Below are positions 9,756 through 18,855 of a stretch of 64,000 nt of DNA, piece after piece. The translations under genes and the position numbers were made by a program. The first letter of the stretch is position 1. Each line of letters opens with the position of its first letter. The DNA comes from Sphingobium sp. SYK-6 (GTDB lineage Bacteria > Pseudomonadota > Alphaproteobacteria > Sphingomonadales > Sphingomonadaceae), in contig NC_015976.1 of the NCBI RefSeq assembly GCF_000283515.1, forward strand, positions 1,364,001 through 1,428,000, written 5' to 3'. The notes under the pieces are model-generated. The model searched no databases. It worked only from the letters and a program-made list of their open reading frames with translations, and was not told the origin of the DNA.

Positions 9756-11621
9756 ATGCGTATCCTGCTTCCGGCCCTCGTCGGCCTTGCCCTGCTGTCT
9801 CCCCTCCATGCCCGGACCGCCGCGGTCTCGCCCATCCTGACCACGCCCGACGCGGTGGACAGCGAGACCTATGCGCAGCCGCGCATCGCACGCGTGACGC
9901 ATGTCGCGCTCGATCTCGATGCCGATTTCGAGGCGCGGGTGATGCGCGGATCGGCCCGGCTGGACATTCTCGCCGCGCCGGGCGCGCGGGAGATCGTGCT
10001 GGATGACAAAGGCCTCGCGATTGAGCGGATCACTGACGACAAGGGCAGGGCGTTGCGCTGGACCGTCGGCGCCAGCGAGGAGAACAAGGGCGCGCCGCTG
10101 ACCGTGCAGATCGGCGCCGCCCGGCAGATCACGATCCATTACAGCTCCCGGCCCGATGCGAGCGCGCTCGGCTGGCTGCCGCCGGCGCTCACTGCCGGCA
10201 AGCGCAAGCCCTTCCTCTTCAGCCAGGGGCAGGCGATCGAGAATCGCAGCTGGATCCCGACGCAGGACAGCCCCGGCATCCGCCAGACCTGGGAAGCGAG
10301 CATCACGGTGCCGGACGATCTGGTCGCGGTGATGAGCGGCGAGCGGCTCACGCCCCAGGGCGAGCCGGCCGGAGCAGGGCGCAAGCGCTATCGCTTCCGC
10401 ATGGCGCATCCCGTGCCGCCTTATCTCATCGCGCTGGCGGTGGGCGACCTCGCGTTCCAGCCGCTCGGCCCGCGCAGTGGCGTCTATGCCGAGCCGGTCA
10501 CGCTGGCGAAGGTCGCGCCCGAGCTGGACGACACCGAGCGGATGATCGACGCGGCGGAATCGCTCTACGGCGCCTATCGCTGGGGCCGCTACGACATGCT
10601 CGTGCTGCCGCCCTCCTTCCCTTATGGCGGGATGGAGAACCCGACGCTCACGTTCCTCACGCCGACGATCTTCACCGGCGACAAGGCCAATGTCGACGTC
10701 GTGGCGCACGAGCTGGCGCATAGCTGGTCCGGCAATCTCGTCACCAACGCGACCTGGCCGGACGGCTGGCTGAACGAGGGCTTCACCACCTATTTCGAGA
10801 ATCGCATCGACGAGATCGTCTACGGCAAGGAACGCGCGGCCGTGCTGGCCGACATCTCGTGGGACGATCTCCAGCGCGACCTGCGCGGCAGCAAGCCCGC
10901 CGCGACGAAGCTCTATGTGGGGCCCGGGGAGGAAGCGGGCGAACTGGCCTACAACAAGGGCGCCATCTTCCTGCGCACCATCGAGAAGACCGTGGGGCGG
11001 AAGCGCTGGGACGCCTATCTGCGCGCCTATTTCGACCGTCATGCCTTCCAGCCGCAGACCACGGCCGGCTGGCTCGCTGACCTGCGCGCGAACCTCATCA
11101 AGGGCGATGCGGCGCTCGAAGCGAAGCTGCAGCTCGACCGCTGGGCCTATGAGGCCGGCCTGCCGGACAATGCCGTCCATGTGCGCTCGGCCACGCTGGC
11201 GCAGGTGGATGCCGCGATCGAGCAGGTGAAGGCAGGCGGCCCGGTGGCGTCCCTTCCCTTCGCGGGCTGGGGCACGCAGGAATGGCAACGCTTCCTCAAC
11301 GGCCTGCCGCGCACGCTGCCTGCCGCGCGCCTCGCCGAGCTGGACGGCGCGATGAAGCTCGGCACCTCGCCCAACGCCTATGTGCGCTCGGCCTGGCTGA
11401 CGCTGGCGATCGGCAATCGCTACGAGCCCGCGCTCGCCTCCGCCGAGGAATTCCTGCCGCGCGTCGGGCGGCTGCTGCTCATCCGCCCCGTCTACCGCGC
11501 GCTGGCGGCGCAGGGCGACTGGGGCATGCCCGTCGCGCGCCGCATCTTCGCACAGGCGCAAGGCGACTATCACCCGATCACGGCAGCCGTGGTGGAGAGG
11601 ATCCTTGAGCCGGCGGGGTAG
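9756..11621 (+). CDS. Exported M1-family zinc aminopeptidase (leukotriene A4 hydrolase-like)
   Basis: 621 aa. The start at 9756 gives a signal peptide (MRILLPALVGLALLSPLHARTAA), so it acts in the periplasm or outside. The substrate-anchoring motif appears as GGMENPTLTFL, and the zinc site as VAHELAHSWSGN followed by NEGFTTYFE (HExxH-18-E). The length and C-terminal helical region fit the leukotriene A4 hydrolase/cold-active aminopeptidase branch rather than PepN. AAAGAAGGG precedes the ATG. It is 89 bp after the HxlR gene but shows no functional link to the lignin genes. A longer in-frame reading from 9678 would hide the signal peptide and is not favoured. Confidence 0.92.
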   Translation: MRILLPALVGLALLSPLHARTAAVSPILTTPDAVDSETYAQPRIARVTHVALDLDADFEARVMRGSARLDILAAPGAREIVLDDKGLAIERITDDKGRALRWTVGASEENKGAPLTVQIGAARQITIHYSSRPDASALGWLPPALTAGKRKPFLFSQGQAIENRSWIPTQDSPGIRQTWEASITVPDDLVAVMSGERLTPQGEPAGAGRKRYRFRMAHPVPPYLIALAVGDLAFQPLGPRSGVYAEPVTLAKVAPELDDTERMIDAAESLYGAYRWGRYDMLVLPPSFPYGGMENPTLTFLTPTIFTGDKANVDVVAHELAHSWSGNLVTNATWPDGWLNEGFTTYFENRIDEIVYGKERAAVLADISWDDLQRDLRGSKPAATKLYVGPGEEAGELAYNKGAIFLRTIEKTVGRKRWDAYLRAYFDRHAFQPQTTAGWLADLRANLIKGDAALEAKLQLDRWAYEAGLPDNAVHVRSATLAQVDAAIEQVKAGGPVASLPFAGWGTQEWQRFLNGLPRTLPAARLAELDGAMKLGTSPNAYVRSAWLTLAIGNRYEPALASAEEFLPRVGRLLLIRPVYRALAAQGDWGMPVARRIFAQAQGDYHPITAAVVERILEPAG

Positions 11622-11719
11622 GGTGGATCGATATCCAGCGCTGGCGGCCTGCCAAGGGCGGTTCCGGGCTTCCGGTGGAAGATCTTGCCTTCAGCCCTGG
11701 TTTTGCGCTGCGCGGGTGA

Positions 11720-11747
11720 CTGGATTCCCGTGTGCACGGGAATGACG
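11720..11747. repeat. REP-type palindrome, single copy
   Basis: An imperfect hairpin with CTGGATTCCCG on the left and CGGGAATGACG on the right. It is a variant of the two-copy repeat at 27270-27357. It lies in the 218-bp convergent spacer between the M1 peptidase and the DUF5694 gene and could serve as a two-way transcript end. Confidence 0.75.
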
Positions 11748-11839
11748 AGGGAGGGGGAGGGCAGGTCTGCTGCCCCCCTACGGTCAGTCCGCGGGCTGGC
11801 TGTTCGGGCCAGCCAATTGCCCGCCTCTCCTTTCACCGC

Positions 11840-12928
11840 CTACTTTAGAACCGGCGCGATATCGACCAGCTTCACATCGCGCATCTGATGAAGATAGGCT
11901 TCGTAATAACCTTTGTGCGACGCGCCGACGATCGCCAGCATCCTTGTGCCTGCCCGCCGTCCGAGTACTTCCCTGATGTTCGCGACCATCCGCAGGTTGC
12001 GGGTTTCCCAATAGGCGACGTAGCGCCTGCCATATCCTTGCGGAGAGGGGTCGGCCAGCGCTGGTCCCCAGTCTGACTTGTAGGCCTCGATGGCGTAGGA
12101 TGGATCGTTGAAGGCGCGATAGAGATTGAGAAGGCCATCGGATGAGGTGATGGTGCTTGCAAGAGCGTCGCTTTGGGCCTTGCGCGCTTTCGATGCGTCA
12201 TTGTCCCAGGCGCGCGACAGAGCCTTGCCAAAAGCTTCCTCGTCCTGCAGCGCGCCCATATAGGTCGATTGATCGTCCACGCTCCACACACGCTCCAGTC
12301 CGGCACGCGCCGCGACACGCGCAGCGATCAGATCGGTTTCGTTCACCCGCTGAGCGCGTGCCTTCAGCAGATCGACAAGCTCGGATGTCAAAATGCCGTC
12401 CGCGATGCGCTGGCTGTCGGGCAGGCGCAGCCATTGCACCAGGGCCGATGCAGGCTCTCCCGCTGCCAGGAAGGTCGCGGCCAGTGTGCGACGCATCGCA
12501 GGAGCCGGGTTGTCAGGCCAGTCCGCCAGCATGGCTTCCGCCTTCGCATTGGCCGTCGGGACATCGAGGCCAGTGGCTAGCGCGGCACGGGACGGGTCGA
12601 AGCAATAGGATCGATAAGCGTCCTCATAGCGCGCCGGTTGCCGCCGCATCATATCGCAAAGAAGCCCGGAATTATCCTCCGTCGCGACCGCTGTGGGCTG
12701 CCATGCGACAAGGCGGGACAGGAGCGGCTCGACCATCTCGGGACGAAGACGATCACGCCATTGCGAAAGATGCGGACTGGCGAGAACCATGACCTGGTTC
12801 GGCTCGCCCACCGGCCGATCATCCATCGCGTCCGGACGAAAGGCGGGTGAATAGTCCTGTGCAGACACAGCTGCTCCACCCATCAGGGCCACAACCGCAA
12901 TCATGGAAAGCGACGCCAATGACCTCAT
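11840..12928 (-). CDS. Exported DUF5694 (TraB-like) protein
   Basis: 362 aa starting at 12928, where GGGGGAGA stands just upstream; this start exposes a signal peptide (MRSLASLSMIAVVALMGGAAVSA-QD). The mature part begins with VMVLASPHLSQW, resembling the N-terminal strand-His motif of the TraB/DUF5694 group, and ends with GTRMLAIVGASHKGYYEAYL, the usual C-terminal GxxH block. No function is established for this family in bacteria. Codon use is less GC-rich than its neighbours, and the gene separates the aminopeptidase from the SDR without an obvious operon, so it may be a later insertion. Confidence 0.75.
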   Translation of the reverse strand: MRSLASLSMIAVVALMGGAAVSAQDYSPAFRPDAMDDRPVGEPNQVMVLASPHLSQWRDRLRPEMVEPLLSRLVAWQPTAVATEDNSGLLCDMMRRQPARYEDAYRSYCFDPSRAALATGLDVPTANAKAEAMLADWPDNPAPAMRRTLAATFLAAGEPASALVQWLRLPDSQRIADGILTSELVDLLKARAQRVNETDLIAARVAARAGLERVWSVDDQSTYMGALQDEEAFGKALSRAWDNDASKARKAQSDALASTITSSDGLLNLYRAFNDPSYAIEAYKSDWGPALADPSPQGYGRRYVAYWETRNLRMVANIREVLGRRAGTRMLAIVGASHKGYYEAYLHQMRDVKLVDIAPVLK

Positions 12929-13046
12929 AAGATCTCCCCCATCATGCAAGACTTCCGCCAGGAAATGCCGCCGACTTGCGAACGCGTTATTGAACGCGCG
13001 AGGATTTCCCGCAATGGCAGGATCGCTTCCGGCCCATGATCCCAAG

Positions 13047-13961
13047 TCAAGTCAGATCGGCGAGGTCGATGCGGGCGCCGGCGAGGGCGGCCTTGTTGGC
13101 GGCGCGGCGTTTGCGTTCGATTTCCAGCCGCTCGGGCGGGGCTTCTTCGTCCGGGAGGGCGGCGAGGCTGGTTTCGTAGATGTCCTCGAAATCCTCGGCG
13201 AATTCCGGGTGGGTGAAGATGAGGCCGCGATTCTCGCTCATGCCGCGCAGGATCTTCTCGCCGGCTTCCAGCGGGTCCATGCCGTTGGAGAAGGCGGACG
13301 CGAAGTGGCGCAGCTCGGCTTCGTCCACCGGCGCGAAGCCGCTCTCGCCGAGGCGGGCGGGGCGCTTGAGCGCGCTCAGCCCGGCATCGGTCGCCACCAG
13401 AGCGGGGCACACCAGCGAGACGCCGATGCCGTGCGGCGCCAGATTGTAGCGCAGCGACTCGGTGAGGCCGCGCACGGCGAACTTGGATGCGGTGTAGATG
13501 CCGGCCTGCGGGCCCGAGAGATAAGCGGCCATCGAGGCGACGTTCACGACATGCCCGCCTTCGCCGGTCGCCTTGATCTTCGGCAGGAACGCCACCAGCC
13601 CGTTCGCCACGCCGCCGAAATTGACGCCCATGATCCAGTCATAATCGGCGTGGCTGGCTTCATCCGTGGGGCCGAACACGGAGACGCCGGCATTGTTGAC
13701 CAGCACATGGCATTTGCCGAAATGATCGATGACTTTATCTGCAGCATCAGCGAATGCGGGGCGATCCGTGACATCGAGCCTGATCCACAGCGGCGCCTCG
13801 CGCCCGCGCTGCGCGAACCAGGCGTCGCAGCGGGCGCGCTGCGCCTCGTTCCGGTAGGAAAGGGCCAGGCGCATCCCGGCATCGCTGAAGGCCCGGGCAA
13901 TGCCGAAGCCGATGCCTGTCCCCGCGCCGGTGATGAAGGCGACCTTGCCGGTCCAGTCCAT
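13047..13961 (-). CDS. SDR-family dehydrogenase resembling LigD-type C-alpha dehydrogenases
   Basis: 304 aa. Classical SDR with TGAGTGIGFG at ~11-20, NNAGVSVFGP, and YTASKFAVRGL as the catalytic Tyr-x-x-x-Lys region. It has a ~60-residue C-terminal extension after residue 240. The stretch DWIMGVNFGGVANGLVAFLPK followed by GHVVNVASMAA closely follows the pattern I know from LigD/LigL/LigN/LigO, the beta-aryl ether C-alpha alcohol dehydrogenases of SYK-6. That suggests oxidation of a bulky aryl alcohol, but the family also contains many general SDRs. It is divergent from the SnoaL-type gene at 14032, so they may share a promoter region of 70 bp. Confidence 0.85.
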   Translation of the reverse strand: MDWTGKVAFITGAGTGIGFGIARAFSDAGMRLALSYRNEAQRARCDAWFAQRGREAPLWIRLDVTDRPAFADAADKVIDHFGKCHVLVNNAGVSVFGPTDEASHADYDWIMGVNFGGVANGLVAFLPKIKATGEGGHVVNVASMAAYLSGPQAGIYTASKFAVRGLTESLRYNLAPHGIGVSLVCPALVATDAGLSALKRPARLGESGFAPVDEAELRHFASAFSNGMDPLEAGEKILRGMSENRGLIFTHPEFAEDFEDIYETSLAALPDEEAPPERLEIERKRRAANKAALAGARIDLADLT

Positions 13962-14031
13962 GGCGTTTCCTCTCGATTCATTGGCTTTGCTTTGTTAGCC
14001 ATCCTTGCAGACAAGGAGAGAGGAGTCGATA

Positions 14032-14760
14032 ATGGCTGATGTGGAAACGCGTTTGGCTGAGCTGGAAAAGAAGGTTCAGCAACTCGAGGACGTGAACGCG
14101 ATCAGGCGGCTCCAATGGGCTTATGGATATTATATAGATTATAACAGGCCGGAAGAAGTCGCCGGGCTTTTCGCGAAGGACGGCGTCGTCGTCTTTCTTT
14201 CCGGTGAATATGTCGGTTACGAAGGCGTGATGCGTCTTTACGGCACATGGTTCCAGAATCGCTTCACCGGCGGACGACGCGGGCCTGTCCATGGCCTGCT
14301 TCTCGATCATTTCCAGCTTCAGGACATCATCACCGTCGCCGAGGACGGGCAGACCGCCAAGGGTCGGTTCCGCGGCATCCTCGCGGGTGGCTGGCATGAC
14401 GAGGTGCTGCACGAGAAGCCGGACGAGGTCCCGCAGCAATTCTGGGAATCCGGGCTCTACGAGAATGACTATGTCAAGGAAGACGGCGTCTGGAAGATCA
14501 AGCGGCTCGATTACATGATGCAGTGGCAGGGCGATTATGAGACCGGCTGGGCGCACACGGTCGCGCATCTCCAGCCGGCGCTGGTCTGCTATCCGGAGAA
14601 TCCGGACGGCCCGGATCGCATCCTGCCCCAGAAGGACGTGCGCCAGACCTGGCCGCACCGCTACGAAGTGCCCATGAGTTTCGCGCATCCGGTGCTGGGC
14701 AAGGCCTTCATGGTCGAGAATTTCACGCCGATGATGATGAAGAAGGAGAAGCCCGCATGA
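14032..14760 (+). CDS. NTF2/SnoaL-fold protein, cytoplasmic; possible lignin-dimer lyase or decarboxylase
   Basis: 242 aa, no signal peptide. Begins with a heptad-like ADVETRLAELEKKVQQLEDVNAIRRLQWAYGYYIDY, the common N-terminus of SnoaL_4 proteins, then FAKDGVVVFLSGEYVGYEGV and a long C-terminal part containing KRLDYMMQWQGDYETGWAH. Enzymes with this fold include dehydratases, cyclases and decarboxylases. I recall two novel decarboxylases (PhcF, PhcG) acting on the beta-5 dimer acid in SYK-6 and a comparable type of protein; whether this is one of them cannot be settled here. AAGGAGAGAGGAG lies before the ATG. Its stop overlaps the next start (ATGA). Confidence 0.7.
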   Translation: MADVETRLAELEKKVQQLEDVNAIRRLQWAYGYYIDYNRPEEVAGLFAKDGVVVFLSGEYVGYEGVMRLYGTWFQNRFTGGRRGPVHGLLLDHFQLQDIITVAEDGQTAKGRFRGILAGGWHDEVLHEKPDEVPQQFWESGLYENDYVKEDGVWKIKRLDYMMQWQGDYETGWAHTVAHLQPALVCYPENPDGPDRILPQKDVRQTWPHRYEVPMSFAHPVLGKAFMVENFTPMMMKKEKPA

Positions 14761-15224
14761 GCCGCGCATCCCTGGGCACGCGCGTCATGGCCCTCGCGCT
14801 GGGGCTGGCCGGCATCGCCGCGCCCGCGCAGGCGGCGGAGGGACAGTGCGATCTCACCGCCCGGCAAGTGGTCGATCGCTTCATTCCGCTGTTCTACGAG
14901 CAGAAGGACGTGCGCACCGCGTTCATGACCTGGGTGGCGGAAGATTATATCCAGCACAATCCCGTGGCGAAGGACGGGCGGGACAATGGCATCGCGGCGC
15001 TGGAGCCGTTCTTCCGCTCGATGCCCGAGCTGCGTTACACCGTGGCGCGCGTGATTGCGGAAGGCGATCTCGTCGTCGTCCACAACAAGCTCCAGATGAA
15101 TGCGCAGGATCGCGGCTCGGCGGTGGTGGACATCTTCCGGGTCGAGAATTGCAAGATCGTCGAGCATTGGGATGTGATCCAGCCGATCCCCGAGAAATCG
15201 GCCAATCCCCATCCGATGTTCTGA
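14757..15224 (+). CDS. Exported SnoaL-like protein, first of a tandem pair
   Basis: 155 aa with a signal peptide (residues 1-~26, ending APAQAA). The mature domain has CDLTARQVVDRF, FMTWVAEDYIQHNPVAKDGRD and VDIFRVENCKIVEHWDVIQPIPEKSANPHPMF. This is the predicted SnoaL-like aldol-condensation-type family (small alpha+beta barrel). Two cysteines (in GQCDL and ENCKI) could form a periplasmic disulfide. It starts inside the stop of the upstream SnoaL gene and is translationally coupled. Its closest relative in the window is the next gene. Function is unknown. Confidence 0.8.
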   Translation: MSRASLGTRVMALALGLAGIAAPAQAAEGQCDLTARQVVDRFIPLFYEQKDVRTAFMTWVAEDYIQHNPVAKDGRDNGIAALEPFFRSMPELRYTVARVIAEGDLVVVHNKLQMNAQDRGSAVVDIFRVENCKIVEHWDVIQPIPEKSANPHPMF

Positions 15225-15291
15225 ACGCGGGCGTCGGGGCCTCTTGCCGGGCGCCCGGAGTGCGACGGTGCGGCTAAGGGGAGGAGAGGAC

Positions 15292-15750
15292 ATGAAGGCA
15301 AGGATGTTCATGGTCGCCATGCTGGCGATGTCGGCCGCTGCGGCGCCCGCTCGCGCCGCCGAGCCGGACAGTTGCGGGAAGACGGCGGTGGAGATCGTCA
15401 GCGATTTCAGCCGGCTGTTCTTCGTCGAGAAGAACTGGCGCGAGGCGTTCATGACCTGGGTGGCCGAGGATTATATCCAGCATAATCCCTATGCGCAGGA
15501 CGGGCGGGCCGCTGCGCTGCGCCATCTCGGCCCGATCTTCGATGCCAATCCGCAGCTCAAGGTGGATATCAAGCGCATCTTCGGGGACGAGACGCATGTC
15601 GCGGTCCATTATCATTCGGTGATGACACCGGGCACGCGCGGTTTCGCGGCGGTGGACATGTTCCGGGTGAAGGACTGCAAGATCGTGGAGCATTGGGACG
15701 TGATCCAGCCGATGCCGGAGACATCGGCCAATCCGCATCCGATGTTCTGA
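15292..15750 (+). CDS. Exported SnoaL-like protein, second of a tandem pair
   Basis: 152 aa. Signal peptide MKARMFMVAMLAMSAAAAPARAA, then a domain nearly parallel to the previous gene: FMTWVAEDYIQHNPYAQDGRA, VDMFRVKDCKIVEHWDVIQPMPETSANPHPMF. The last 30 residues differ from its neighbour at only a few places, so this is a recent tandem duplication. The cysteine pair is conserved. GGGGAGGAG precedes the ATG. The 67-bp gap from the first copy suggests one transcript. Two exported enzymes of this fold beside cytoplasmic aromatic genes hint at periplasmic processing of a lignin fragment, which is inference. Confidence 0.8.
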   Translation: MKARMFMVAMLAMSAAAAPARAAEPDSCGKTAVEIVSDFSRLFFVEKNWREAFMTWVAEDYIQHNPYAQDGRAAALRHLGPIFDANPQLKVDIKRIFGDETHVAVHYHSVMTPGTRGFAAVDMFRVKDCKIVEHWDVIQPMPETSANPHPMF

Positions 15751-15890
15751 GCCCCGGCCGCCATGCCCGCGCCGGCGACGGGTTGATTTTGTCCGCTGAT
15801 CCGTGCAGCCCCTGATGCCAGGACAAGACGGGCCGGAGATCAGCGCGCCGGCACAAGGCCGCCCTTCCTCAAGCTAGAGCAGAAGACCCC

Positions 15891-16763
15891 ATGCCCATCG
15901 ACCCCAGCAAAGTGAAAGCCATCGACGTCCACGTCCATGCGGAAGTCTCGTGCCACGACCCCGAGGACCCGGTGATGGCGCAGTTCTTCGATGCCGCGTC
16001 CGCCTATTTCAAGGCGCCGCGCGAACGGCCGAAGATCCCCGAGATCATCGATTTCTACCGGCAGCGCGAGATCGCCTTCTGCCTGTTCACGGTGGATTGC
16101 GAAAGCGCGGTCGGCGCCAAGCGGGTTTCCAACTACGAGATTGCCGAGCTGGCGGCCGAGCATGACGACATCGTCATCCCCTTCGCCTCGATCGACCCGC
16201 ACAAGGGGAAGATGGGCGCTCGCGAGGCGCGCGACCTGATCGAAAATTATGGGGTGAAGGGCTTCAAGTTCCACCATCTCATCCAGGGCATCCACCCCTC
16301 CGACCGGACCGGCTACCCGATCTACGAAGTGATCGCGCACTACAAGCTGCCGGCGATCTTCCACACCGGCCATTCGGGCATGGGCACGGGCATGCGCGGG
16401 GGCGGGGGCATCCGCCTCAAATATGGCCAGCCGATGCTGGTGGACGATGCGGCGTCCGATTTCCCGGACATGAAGTTCATCCTCGCGCACCCCAGCTGGC
16501 CCTGGACGGACGAAAGCCTCTCCATGGCGCTGCACAAGGACAATGTGTTCATCGACCTGTCCGGCTGGAGCCCGAAATATTTTCCGCCGCAGATCATCCG
16601 CTATGCCAACACGCAGCTGAAGCACAAGATGATGTTCGGCAGCGATTTCCCGCTCATCACGCCGGGAAAATGGATCGCCGCCGCGCAGGAAGTCGGCTTC
16701 AAGGAGGATGTGCTGCCGCTCATCCTGAAGGACAATGCCGTGCGCGTGCTGGGGCTGGGCTGA
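15891..16763 (+). CDS. Amidohydrolase-2 family metal-dependent hydrolase or decarboxylase
   Basis: 290 aa TIM-barrel amidohydrolase. Metal-site candidates are H14 and H16 in AIDVHVHAE, the GVKGFKFHHLIQGIHPSD strand, FHTGHSGMGTGMRGGGG, ILAHPSWPWTDES and MFGSDFPLITPGKW (Asp). It resembles proteins labelled 4-hydroxyphenyl-beta-ketoacyl-CoA hydrolase (CouO-like enzymes of coenzyme-A-linked side-chain shortening) as well as LigW/LigJ-type enzymes, and the sequence alone does not choose. It heads a rightward run with an SDR 84 bp downstream. It lacks the tyrosine-arginine arrangement of LigW near the N-terminus. Confidence 0.85.
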   Translation: MPIDPSKVKAIDVHVHAEVSCHDPEDPVMAQFFDAASAYFKAPRERPKIPEIIDFYRQREIAFCLFTVDCESAVGAKRVSNYEIAELAAEHDDIVIPFASIDPHKGKMGAREARDLIENYGVKGFKFHHLIQGIHPSDRTGYPIYEVIAHYKLPAIFHTGHSGMGTGMRGGGGIRLKYGQPMLVDDAASDFPDMKFILAHPSWPWTDESLSMALHKDNVFIDLSGWSPKYFPPQIIRYANTQLKHKMMFGSDFPLITPGKWIAAAQEVGFKEDVLPLILKDNAVRVLGLG

Positions 16764-16847
16764 GGGGGCCGGCACCCGGACATCGATGACGAAAAGGCGC
16801 GGGCGGGGGCTGCCTTCAATCGCGCCGGACAAAAGGAGAGGAGCAGC

Positions 16848-17597
16848 ATGAGCGATCTGGCCGGACGGCACATCATCGTCACCGGGGCATCGAGCGGCAT
16901 CGGTCTCGCCACGGCGCGGATGCTGGCCGCGCGCGGAGCGAAAGTCTCGATGATCGCGCGGCGGATCGATGCGCTGACGGCGCAGGCGGGCGAGATCGGC
17001 ACCGGCGCTGCCGCCTTCGCCGCCGATGTGGGCGACAAGGCGGCACTGGACGCCGCGCTGCAGGCCGCGGCGGACCGTTTCGGCCCCGCCTATGGCCTGT
17101 TCGCCAATGCCGGCTTGGCAGGCAATTTCGCGCCCGCGCTCGATTATCCGGGCGAGCTGTTCGAGGATGTGCTGCGCGTCAATCTCACCAGCGTCTTCTG
17201 GGCGATGCAGGCCGTGCTGCCCGCGATGATCGCGGCGGGGGAAGGCAGCATCCTCGTGACAGGTTCGATGGCGAGCAAGCGAGGCATGGCGATGAACCCC
17301 GCTTATGTCGCGTCCAAGCATGGCGTGCTGGGCCTCTCGCGGGCGATCGCGGTGGAAATGGCGCCGCATGGCGTGCGGTGCAATTGCGTGATCCCGGGCT
17401 TCATCGATACTCCCGCCTTCGACCTCATCCCGCCCGATCAGGCGGCGCGGATCAACCAGCGCGTGCCCCAGCGCCGCATGGGCTCGGCGGACGAACTGGC
17501 CGAAGTGGCCTGCTTCCTGCTCTCGCCCGCCGCGAGCCATGTGACCGCGCAGGGCTGGGCCGTGGACGGCGGCGTGCTGGAGACACTGGAGGTCTGA
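16848..17597 (+). CDS. Short-chain dehydrogenase/reductase
   Basis: 249 aa classical SDR: TGASSGIGLATARML near the N-terminus, FANAG in place of the usual NNAG, catalytic region GSMASKRGMAMNPAYVASKHG with Ser, Tyr and Lys, and a C-terminal GWAVDGG block typical of FabG-like enzymes. AAAGGAGAGGAG lies just before the ATG. With the preceding amidohydrolase it looks like a two-gene catabolic unit controlled by the IclR regulator that follows; the substrate is unknown. Confidence 0.9.
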   Translation: MSDLAGRHIIVTGASSGIGLATARMLAARGAKVSMIARRIDALTAQAGEIGTGAAAFAADVGDKAALDAALQAAADRFGPAYGLFANAGLAGNFAPALDYPGELFEDVLRVNLTSVFWAMQAVLPAMIAAGEGSILVTGSMASKRGMAMNPAYVASKHGVLGLSRAIAVEMAPHGVRCNCVIPGFIDTPAFDLIPPDQAARINQRVPQRRMGSADELAEVACFLLSPAASHVTAQGWAVDGGVLETLEV

Positions 17598-17822
17598 TGC
17601 GGGGCAAAGCGGGGCGCCTTGCACGGCTGATTCGCGAGGCCGGCGGCGATGCCGGTGAGGCAGCGGGACTTGCTCTGCGGCGCAACCGGACGTCCGCGCA
17701 CTGGCAGGGGGAAATGCGCGCAAAAGCCGCAGAAAATCATGCTGTTCCGGGCTTCCTTCTTGGTGGGCCGGAGGGGCTGTGTTATTTCGCGCAGTGAAAG
17801 AACAAGCGAGGAGGAGAGGCGC

Positions 17823-18632
17823 TTGATCGAACGGAAAGTGAAGACCGTACGCGCGCTGGAGCGCGGCTTGCAGGTCCTGTCGGAAATCGACCGGCGCAAA
17901 GGCGCCAATCTTCACGAACTTCATCTGGCGCTCGGCCTGCCCAAGGCGACATTGCTGCGCATGGTGGTCACGCTGGGCAAGCATGGCCATATCTGGCAGC
18001 GCCTCGCCGATGGCGCCTTCCTGCCAAGCGCGCGCCTGCGGCCACCGTCGGCGGATATCTCCGCCGAGGAAGTGGCCGAGGTCTCATCTGGTCATCTGGC
18101 CCGCCTGTCCGATCAGGTGGCATGGCCTTCCGCCGTGGCGGTGCCGCGCGCCGACCATGTCGAGATCGTGGAGACGAACAGCCCGCTCATCCGGCTCGAT
18201 GCCATCATGCTGGGCCCGGTGGGGGTGCGCCTTTCCTATCTGCACACGGCGACGGGGCGGGCTTATCTTGGCGCCTGCCAGCCGGACGAGCGCGCGGCGA
18301 TCGTCCGCCGGCTGCGCCCGGCGGAAGGCGACAGCGCGGGAGAACGGCTGCTGGACGACATGCTCGCCGGCATCCGCGACCGTGGCTATGCGCTGCGCGA
18401 GCCGTTTCATCCCTGGCCGGACCGGGACTGGCAGGCAGTGCGGCAGGACGGGCGGCGCTCCATGGCGGTGCCGGTCATTCTCGGCGCCTTCCCGGTCGCG
18501 TCGATCAACATCACCTGGCTGCAGCGCCGCAGCGACACGGCGACGGTCGTGCAGCGCCATCTCGGCGCGCTGCGCCGCGCGGCGGAAGGCATCGCGACGG
18601 ACCTGGCGGCGGCGCGCGGCGTCGTAGCCTGA
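17823..18632 (+). CDS. IclR-family transcriptional regulator (TTG start)
   Basis: 269 aa. N-terminal winged helix: VRALERGLQVLSEIDRRKGANLHELHLALGLPKATLLRMVVTLGKHGHI; C-terminal effector domain ending in ASINITWLQRR. The normal IclR length and the GAGGAGAGG six bases upstream point to TTG at 17823, not to the ATG at 17649 which would add 58 unmatched residues. The HTH is closest in style to MhpR-type regulators of aromatic catabolism. It sits between an amidohydrolase-SDR pair and an alcohol dehydrogenase-hydrolase-VOC run, all on the same strand, so it probably controls one or both. Confidence 0.87.
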   Translation: MIERKVKTVRALERGLQVLSEIDRRKGANLHELHLALGLPKATLLRMVVTLGKHGHIWQRLADGAFLPSARLRPPSADISAEEVAEVSSGHLARLSDQVAWPSAVAVPRADHVEIVETNSPLIRLDAIMLGPVGVRLSYLHTATGRAYLGACQPDERAAIVRRLRPAEGDSAGERLLDDMLAGIRDRGYALREPFHPWPDRDWQAVRQDGRRSMAVPVILGAFPVASINITWLQRRSDTATVVQRHLGALRRAAEGIATDLAAARGVVA

Positions 18633-18855
18633 CCGGGCCTTCGGGGCGGCGAGGCGGTATCGACTCTGAAAGGCATTGCATGCGGTGAAAACGCTGCGCT
18701 TGCCGGAGCTCGCGCGAGGCGGCTAGAGCCGTTCGGAAGAGGCGCCGGCGAGGGATGCCTCAAGGGTTTTGAACGGCCGCTCCCGGGTCGGTCCGGCTGA
18801 ACAGCCCAGCGACCGTCCAGAGCCGGCCAGGCGAATGAGCACAGGAGACAAGCGG

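Noticed and set aside
9534..11573. 679-aa open frame on the minus strand
   Set aside because: It is antisense to the M1 aminopeptidase, whose HExxH and GGMEN motifs settle the strand; the reverse product is Arg/His-rich with no domain.
17649..17822. Longer IclR start at ATG 17649
   Set aside because: Adds 58 residues with no family match; TTG 17823 has a strong ribosome site and gives normal IclR length.
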